From contig URLB01000023.1 of assembly GCA_900548595.1 (NCBI GenBank), positions 1 to 19,244 on the forward strand: a DNA stretch of 19,244 nt. The letters are read 5' to 3'. Position numbers and translations under genes: made by a program. Shown piece by piece: positions 14,676-19,244 of the stretch (position 1 is its first letter; every line of letters begins with the position of its first letter). Source of the DNA: an uncultured Eubacteriales bacterium. Its GTDB lineage: Bacteria > Bacillota > Clostridia > Lachnospirales > Anaerotignaceae. The notes beneath the pieces were generated by a model, which was not told the DNA's origin, searched no databases, and worked only from the letters and a program-made list of their open reading frames with translations.

Positions 14676-15938
14676 ATGGACTGTTTATTGAAAAACGCTA
14701 ACGTATACGTTGATAATGAGTTCATAAAGACAGACGTCTTTATAAAAGACGGCATAATTGTTTCCGTTGACGGAAGCTTTCCTAATATGGAGAGCGTTGT
14801 TTCTTTTGATTTTAATAATAAATATATTTTTCCCGGTTTTACAGATGTTCATGTTCATCTGAGAGAACCGGGTTTTTTGCGTAAGGAAACAATAAAAACA
14901 GGTACTATGGCTGCCGCGCACGGCGGATATACGTCGGTATGCGCCATGCCGAACCTTAAACCTGTTCCCGATTCGGAAGAAAATATAAAAGTTCAGACTG
15001 AAATAATAGATAAAACCGCAGTTGTTCACGTATATCCTTACGGTTCTATCACTGTAGGCGAAATGGGAGAAAAATTGTCCGATATGGAGGCAATGGCGCC
15101 CTATGCGATAGCCTACTCCGACGACGGCAGGGGAGTGCAGAGCGACGACATGATGAAGGAAGCCATGCTTAAGGCTAAATCGTTGGGTAAAATGATAGTT
15201 GCGCACTGTGAGGACAATACACTTCTGGAAGGCGGATATATCCACAAAGGAAAATATGCAAAGCTTAACGGACACAAGGGTATATGTTCCGAAAGCGAAT
15301 GGAAACAGATAGAAAGAGACATAAAGCTTGTAAAGGAAACGGGCTGTAAATATCATGTATGCCATATATCAACAAAGGAAAGCGTAGAGCTTATAAGAAA
15401 AGCAAAGGCAGAAGGCGTTGATATAAGCTGCGAAACAGGGCCGCACTATCTTGTGTTCAATGACATGGATATTAAAGACGAGGGTAGATTTAAGATGAAC
15501 CCTCCCATTAGGGATGAGAGCGACAGACTGGCGCTTATTGAGGGTATAAAGGACGGTACCATAGAATTTATAGCAACCGACCATGCGCCACATACAGTGG
15601 AAGAAAAAAGCGGAGGGCTTAAAAACAGCCTTATGGGAGTTGTCGGACTGGAAACGGCTTTCCCCGTGGTATATACTGAATTTGTAAGAAGAGGCGTAAT
15701 AACCCTTGGAAAGCTGATGGAGCTTTTAAATACAAATGCACGCAGACGTTTCGGAATAGGCGGAGAAATAGCTCCCGGACAGAGGGCCGATTTGACCGTA
15801 TTTGATCTTGATGAAAAATATACGGTCGACCCGAAAGAGTTCCTGTCCATGGGAAAAAGCACGCCTTTTGAGGGAAGAAGCGTATATGGGAAATGCCTGA
15901 TGACCATGGTTGACGGCAATATAGTATATAAAGGATGA
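14676..15938 (+). CDS. pyrC: Dihydroorotase
   Basis: This metalloenzyme closes carbamoyl-aspartate to dihydroorotate, step three of UMP synthesis. The 420-aa product has FTDVHVHLREPG with the metal ligands His59 and His61, YSDDGRG (Asp149-Asp150), AHCED (His177), CHIST (His230) and the catalytic aspartate of ATDHAPHT (Asp302), all typical of the 45-kDa class. An ATG at 14640 in the same frame is rejected because it touches the -10 box and precedes the transcription start. GGAGG lies 7 bases before the ATG at 14676. Its stop codon overlaps the pyrK region, in the order CKDFEB seen here. Confidence 0.96.
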   Translation: MDCLLKNANVYVDNEFIKTDVFIKDGIIVSVDGSFPNMESVVSFDFNNKYIFPGFTDVHVHLREPGFLRKETIKTGTMAAAHGGYTSVCAMPNLKPVPDSEENIKVQTEIIDKTAVVHVYPYGSITVGEMGEKLSDMEAMAPYAIAYSDDGRGVQSDDMMKEAMLKAKSLGKMIVAHCEDNTLLEGGYIHKGKYAKLNGHKGICSESEWKQIERDIKLVKETGCKYHVCHISTKESVELIRKAKAEGVDISCETGPHYLVFNDMDIKDEGRFKMNPPIRDESDRLALIEGIKDGTIEFIATDHAPHTVEEKSGGLKNSLMGVVGLETAFPVVYTEFVRRGVITLGKLMELLNTNARRRFGIGGEIAPGQRADLTVFDLDEKYTVDPKEFLSMGKSTPFEGRSVYGKCLMTMVDGNIVYKG

Positions 15939-15943
15939 TTTTT

Positions 15944-16675
15944 ATGAAGCAAAGTATTTTTACCGTACTCAGTAATGAGAAAATCGCTGTTAATACATTT
16001 AAAACCGTACTTGAAGGCGATACATCGGCAATAACTGCCTCGGGACAGTTTGTAAATATAAAACTGGACGGATTTTACCTGAGGAGACCTATTTCCGTAT
16101 GCGACTATGACGGCGAAAGCCTTACAATAATATATAAGGCTGTCGGAAAAGGAACAGAATATATGGCAGGGCTTTCCAAGGGTGATAAACTGGACATACT
16201 TACAGGTCTCGGAAACGGATATGATTTGACAAAAAGCGGAAACAATCCGCTCCTTATAGGCGGAGGCGCAGGTGTGCCCCCGATGTATAACTTATGCAGA
16301 AAGTTGTTGGCAGAAGGAAAGAAACCGACGGTCATAATGGGATTTAATACTTCGGATGAAATCTTTTATGAGGAAGAATTTAAAAAGCTCGGAGTTGACA
16401 CAATAGTGGCAACTGCCGACGGAAGCAAAGGAGTAAAAGGATTTGTAACTGACGCCATGAAAGATATTTCATACAGCTATATTTACACATGCGGACCGGA
16501 ACCTATGCTTAAAGCGATATATAACGCAGCAGAGAGCGGAGGACAGTTCAGCTTTGAGGAAAGAATGGGGTGCGGTTTCGGAGCGTGCATGGGATGCAGC
16601 TGCGAAACAAAATACGGAAATAAACGTATATGCAAGGACGGCCCCGTTTTAGATAAGGAGGAGATAATATGGTAA
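15944..16675 (+). CDS. pyrK: Dihydroorotate dehydrogenase electron-transfer subunit
   Basis: PyrK pairs with PyrD (type 1B) and passes electrons from dihydroorotate through FAD and a 2Fe-2S cluster to NAD. The 243-aa product has the FAD-binding RRPISV segment (47-52), the nucleotide-binding GGGAGVPPM (106-114), YTCGPEPMLKA, and the cluster cysteines Cys210, Cys215, Cys218 and Cys230 (CGFGACMGC then RICKDGPV). The first ATG at 15935 overlaps the pyrC stop but has no room for a ribosome binding site; the ATG at 15944 has AAGGA 8 bases upstream, so it is preferred. The stop overlaps the pyrD start by seven bases. Confidence 0.95.
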   Translation: MKQSIFTVLSNEKIAVNTFKTVLEGDTSAITASGQFVNIKLDGFYLRRPISVCDYDGESLTIIYKAVGKGTEYMAGLSKGDKLDILTGLGNGYDLTKSGNNPLLIGGGAGVPPMYNLCRKLLAEGKKPTVIMGFNTSDEIFYEEEFKKLGVDTIVATADGSKGVKGFVTDAMKDISYSYIYTCGPEPMLKAIYNAAESGGQFSFEERMGCGFGACMGCSCETKYGNKRICKDGPVLDKEEIIW

Positions 16676-17580
16676 ACATGAAAGTCAACTTAAGCGGACT
16701 TCAGCTGGATAACCCTGTTATTCCCGCCAGCGGAACATTCGGATACGGATATGAGTTTGCGGAGCTGTACGACATAAATATACTGGGAAGTTTTTCTTTT
16801 AAGGGTACTACAAAGGAACCGAGATTCGGAAATCCTACACCGAGAATAGCGGAATGTCCCATGGGAATGATAAACTCCGTAGGACTTCAAAATCCGGGAA
16901 TAGATAAGGTTATAGCTGAAGAACTTCCTAAATTGAAAAAATGCTTTAATAAAAAGGTTGTTGCCAATATAAGCGGATTTTCCGTTGATGAATATGCGTA
17001 CTGCTGTGAAAGAATAGATAAAGAAGAGCAGGTAGGTATAATAGAGGTAAACGTAAGCTGTCCGAACGTGCATAACGGAGGAATGGCTTTCGGAACTTCC
17101 GCCGAAGCTGCCGCAGAGGTAACAAAGGCTGTAAAGGCGGTAACAACAAAGCCTGTATATATAAAACTCAGTCCCAATGTAACGGACATTGTTTCCATTG
17201 CAAAGGCATGTGAAGAAGCAGGAGCAGACGGTATAAGCATGATAAATACGCTTTTGGGAATGAGAATAGATTTGAAAAACAGAAAGCCCGTTGTAGCAAA
17301 TAAAATGGGCGGATTTTCAGGCTCGGCAATATTACCTGTTGCGTTGAGAATGGTATATCAGGTTTATGAGGCTGTAAATATACCCATCATAGGCATGGGC
17401 GGAGTATCAAGTGCAGAGGACGTAATAGAAATGATGCTTGCAGGCGCAACTGCCGTAGAGGTGGGCGCGGCAAACCTTGCAGAGCCTTTTGCGTGCAAAA
17501 ATATAATTGAAAACCTGCCTAAGGTTATGGAAAAATATAAAATAGACAGTTTGGAGAGCATAATAGGAGGTGCGCATTAA
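16669..17580 (+). CDS. pyrD: Dihydroorotate dehydrogenase catalytic subunit (type 1B)
   Basis: This FMN enzyme oxidises dihydroorotate to orotate in the cytoplasm, in complex with PyrK. The 303-aa protein has PASGTFGYG near 19-27, KGTTKEPRFGNPTPR near 45-59, GLQNPGID at 72-79, and NVSCPNV with the class 1 active-site Cys131. The phosphate and flavin loops GGFSGSAI (214-221) and GMGGVSS (242-248) are present. A cysteine rather than serine base, together with the adjacent pyrK, places it in type 1B. AAGGAGG lies 7 bases before the ATG, inside the end of pyrK. Confidence 0.96.
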   Translation: MVNMKVNLSGLQLDNPVIPASGTFGYGYEFAELYDINILGSFSFKGTTKEPRFGNPTPRIAECPMGMINSVGLQNPGIDKVIAEELPKLKKCFNKKVVANISGFSVDEYAYCCERIDKEEQVGIIEVNVSCPNVHNGGMAFGTSAEAAAEVTKAVKAVTTKPVYIKLSPNVTDIVSIAKACEEAGADGISMINTLLGMRIDLKNRKPVVANKMGGFSGSAILPVALRMVYQVYEAVNIPIIGMGGVSSAEDVIEMMLAGATAVEVGAANLAEPFACKNIIENLPKVMEKYKIDSLESIIGGAH

Positions 17581-18278
17581 TGGGTAAAGATGTAATAATT
17601 GCGTGTGATTTTAACAGCGCAGAGGAAACATTTTCATTTTTGGATAAGTTTACTGGCAAGAAACCGTTTGTAAAAATCGGTATGGAGCTTTTTTATGCAG
17701 AAGGCCCTCAGATTGTAAGGGAAATCAAAAAAAGAGGACATAAGATATTCCTTGATTTAAAACTACATGACATTCCCAATACGGTTATGAAATCCATGAA
17801 GGTTCTTTCCGATTTAGATGTAGATATGGTAAACGTACATGCGGCGGGAACTATAGCCATGATGGAAGCCGCTTTAAAAGGACTTACAAGGGAAGACGGA
17901 ACAAGACCGCTTCTTATTGCGGTAACACAGCTTACTTCTACAGATGAAGAAAGAATGCAGAATGAACTTTATATAAACAGAAGTCTTGAAGAAACGGTAA
18001 TGCACTATGCCGATAATGCAAAAAATGCAGGCTTGGACGGCGTTGTATGTTCGCCTCTTGAAGCTGAAAAGGTGCATAGCGTGTGCGGAAACGGTTTTGT
18101 AACGGTTACACCCGGAATACGTTTTGCCGACGGAGAAGTGGGAGACCAAGTAAGGGTAACAACTCCCGAAAGAGCAAGGGAAATCGGTTCAGACTATATT
18201 GTTGTAGGAAGACCTATAACTCAGGCTGCCGACCCTGTAGCCTCTTATGAGAGATGTGTAAAAGAATTTATAGGATAA
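17580..18278 (+). CDS. pyrF: Orotidine-5'-phosphate decarboxylase
   Basis: The last step of UMP synthesis: decarboxylation of OMP. The 232-aa product carries the family active-site signature DLKLHDIPNT at 59-68 (Asp59, Lys61, Asp64), a phosphate-binding PGIRF segment, and the C-terminal VVGRPIT motif. Length is normal for the short bacterial (type 1) enzyme. The start shares a base with the pyrD stop (TAATG), with GGAGG 9 bases upstream. Translational coupling with pyrD is likely. Confidence 0.96.
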   Translation: MGKDVIIACDFNSAEETFSFLDKFTGKKPFVKIGMELFYAEGPQIVREIKKRGHKIFLDLKLHDIPNTVMKSMKVLSDLDVDMVNVHAAGTIAMMEAALKGLTREDGTRPLLIAVTQLTSTDEERMQNELYINRSLEETVMHYADNAKNAGLDGVVCSPLEAEKVHSVCGNGFVTVTPGIRFADGEVGDQVRVTTPERAREIGSDYIVVGRPITQAADPVASYERCVKEFIG

Positions 18279-18292
18279 AGGAGAAAACAGAC

Positions 18293-18940
18293 ATGGAAAA
18301 CATTCAGAAACTTATTGCGAAAGACCTGCTTTCTATCGGAGCGGTATTTTTAAGACCGGAAGAGCCTTTTACATGGGCAAGCGGAATAAAAAGCCCTATT
18401 TATTGTGATAACAGACTTACTTTAACAGCGCCTAAAGTAAGAAACGACGTTGAAAACGCCCTTGCGCAGGTCGTAAAAGAGTATTACCCCGAATGTGAAG
18501 TGCTTATGGGAACAAGTACAGCCGGAATTGCCCATGCGGCTATAACGGGTCATCTTCTCGATATGCCTATGGGATATGTTCGTTCGGGAAATAAAGACCA
18601 CGGCAGAAATAACAGAATAGAAGGAAAGCTTGAAAAAGGTCAGAAGGTAGTTGTAATAGAAGACCTTATCTCTACGGGCGGAAGCGCAATCGAGGTTGTC
18701 AACGCTCTCAGAGAGGCAGGCGCGGAAGTTCTCGGAATAGCCAGCATATTTACATACGGAATGGCAAAGGGAGTTAAAAGACTGGAAGAGGCAAATGTAA
18801 AAAATATAAGCCTTTCAAACTTTGATGCAATTGTAGAAGTTGCGGCTGAGGAAGGATACATTAAAAAAGAAGACATAGCCAGACTCATAGCTTTCAGAAA
18901 CAACCCCGATGATGAAAGTTGGATCGGAGGCACAAAATGA
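18293..18940 (+). CDS. pyrE: Orotate phosphoribosyltransferase
   Basis: This enzyme joins orotate to PRPP to form OMP. The 215-aa product has FTWASGIKSPIYCDNR (about 26-41) for orotate binding, the flexible loop KDHGRNN and the PRPP-binding loop VVVIEDLISTGGSA at 119-132. Before the flexible loop the sequence reads YVRSGN, with serine where many homologues have lysine; the loop lysine and histidine are kept. A longer in-frame ORF from 18254 overlaps pyrF, but AAGGAG (18278-18283) is 9 bases before the ATG at 18293, so that start is used. Confidence 0.95.
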   Translation: MENIQKLIAKDLLSIGAVFLRPEEPFTWASGIKSPIYCDNRLTLTAPKVRNDVENALAQVVKEYYPECEVLMGTSTAGIAHAAITGHLLDMPMGYVRSGNKDHGRNNRIEGKLEKGQKVVVIEDLISTGGSAIEVVNALREAGAEVLGIASIFTYGMAKGVKRLEEANVKNISLSNFDAIVEVAAEEGYIKKEDIARLIAFRNNPDDESWIGGTK

Positions 18941-19244
18941 GAAGCCTTATAGACATTTTGGATCTATCAACGGATGAAATAGCGGAACTTATTTCAACAG
19001 CCGACGACATAATAGCAAACCATGATAAATACATGGATATCTGCCATGGCAAAAAGCTTGCGACACTATTTTTCGAGCCGTCTACAAGAACAAGACTTTC
19101 GTTTGAGTCCGCAATGCTGGAATTGGGCGGAAGCGTTCTCGGCTTTTCGGAAGCTGCCAGCTCGTCTGCTTCAAAGGGTGAAAGCGTCAGTGACACCGTA
19201 AAGGTAGTAAGTTGCTATGCCGACGTAATAGCCATGCGCCACCC
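18937..19244 (+). CDS. pyrB: Aspartate carbamoyltransferase catalytic subunit (N-terminal part)
   Basis: The gene starts by ATGA overlap with pyrE, has GGAGG 6 bases upstream, and runs off the right edge after 102 codons. It transfers the carbamoyl group to aspartate, the committed step of pyrimidine synthesis. The carbamoyl-phosphate motif FFEPSTRTRLSFE (45-57) and the SSSASKGES loop (75-83) with its lysine are intact. A regulatory subunit gene (pyrI), if any, would be outside the window. Confidence 0.96.
   Translation, partial: MRSLIDILDLSTDEIAELISTADDIIANHDKYMDICHGKKLATLFFEPSTRTRLSFESAMLELGGSVLGFSEAASSSASKGESVSDTVKVVSCYADVIAMRH

Noticed and set aside
18254..18292. Longer pyrE start overlapping the end of pyrF
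   Set aside because: The added residues are unlike the family N-terminus and the Shine-Dalgarno sequence is correctly placed only for the ATG at 18293.

Overview
The window looks like chromosomal DNA from a spore-forming, low-GC anaerobe of the Clostridia. The grounds are an alpha/beta-type small acid-soluble spore protein, the run rel-dtd-hemZ-hisS, a two-subunit (PyrD1B/PyrK) dihydroorotate dehydrogenase, strong AGGAGG-type ribosome binding sites, and heavy use of AGA and ATA codons. The genus cannot be named from sequence alone. No rRNA, tRNA, CRISPR, insertion sequence or phage gene was seen.

Layout. A TtcA-like PP-loop gene leaves the left edge on the minus strand and diverges from a long plus-strand operon (382-8144). 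That operon holds the (p)ppGpp synthetase/hydrolase Rel, D-aminoacyl-tRNA deacylase, HemZ-type radical SAM protein, histidyl-tRNA synthetase, a family III CoA-transferase and a D-2-hydroxyacid dehydrogenase. A perfect 14-bp hairpin ends it and is shared with the convergent minus-strand pair mtnN and a VanW-domain protein gene. A second plus-strand operon (9977-12612) carries a class I amidotransferase/peptidase C26-like hydrolase, an MscS channel, a DUF951 small protein and an AEC permease. Its GC-rich bidirectional terminator faces a convergent cation diffusion facilitator gene. Next comes the spore protein gene (minus strand). The de novo pyrimidine operon pyrC-pyrK-pyrD-pyrF-pyrE-pyrB fills the right end, with pyrB cut by the window edge.

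How the genes work together. Rel, Dtd and HisS belong to translation quality control and the stringent response. The CoA-transferase and dehydrogenase resemble the first two activities of the 2-hydroxyacyl-CoA (Had/Fld) branch of amino-acid fermentation, but no dehydratase is present here. The pyr genes encode carbamoyl-aspartate to UMP synthesis; overlapping start and stop codons suggest tight co-translation.

The most notable non-coding feature is a nested inverted-repeat region (about 13982-14148) between the spore protein gene and the CDF gene. Read on the minus strand it predicts a long, bulged hairpin of roughly 37 base pairs ending in a U-tract, with a competing short terminator hairpin. 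A second, smaller structured gap lies between dtd and hemZ. Neither matches an RNA family I recognise.
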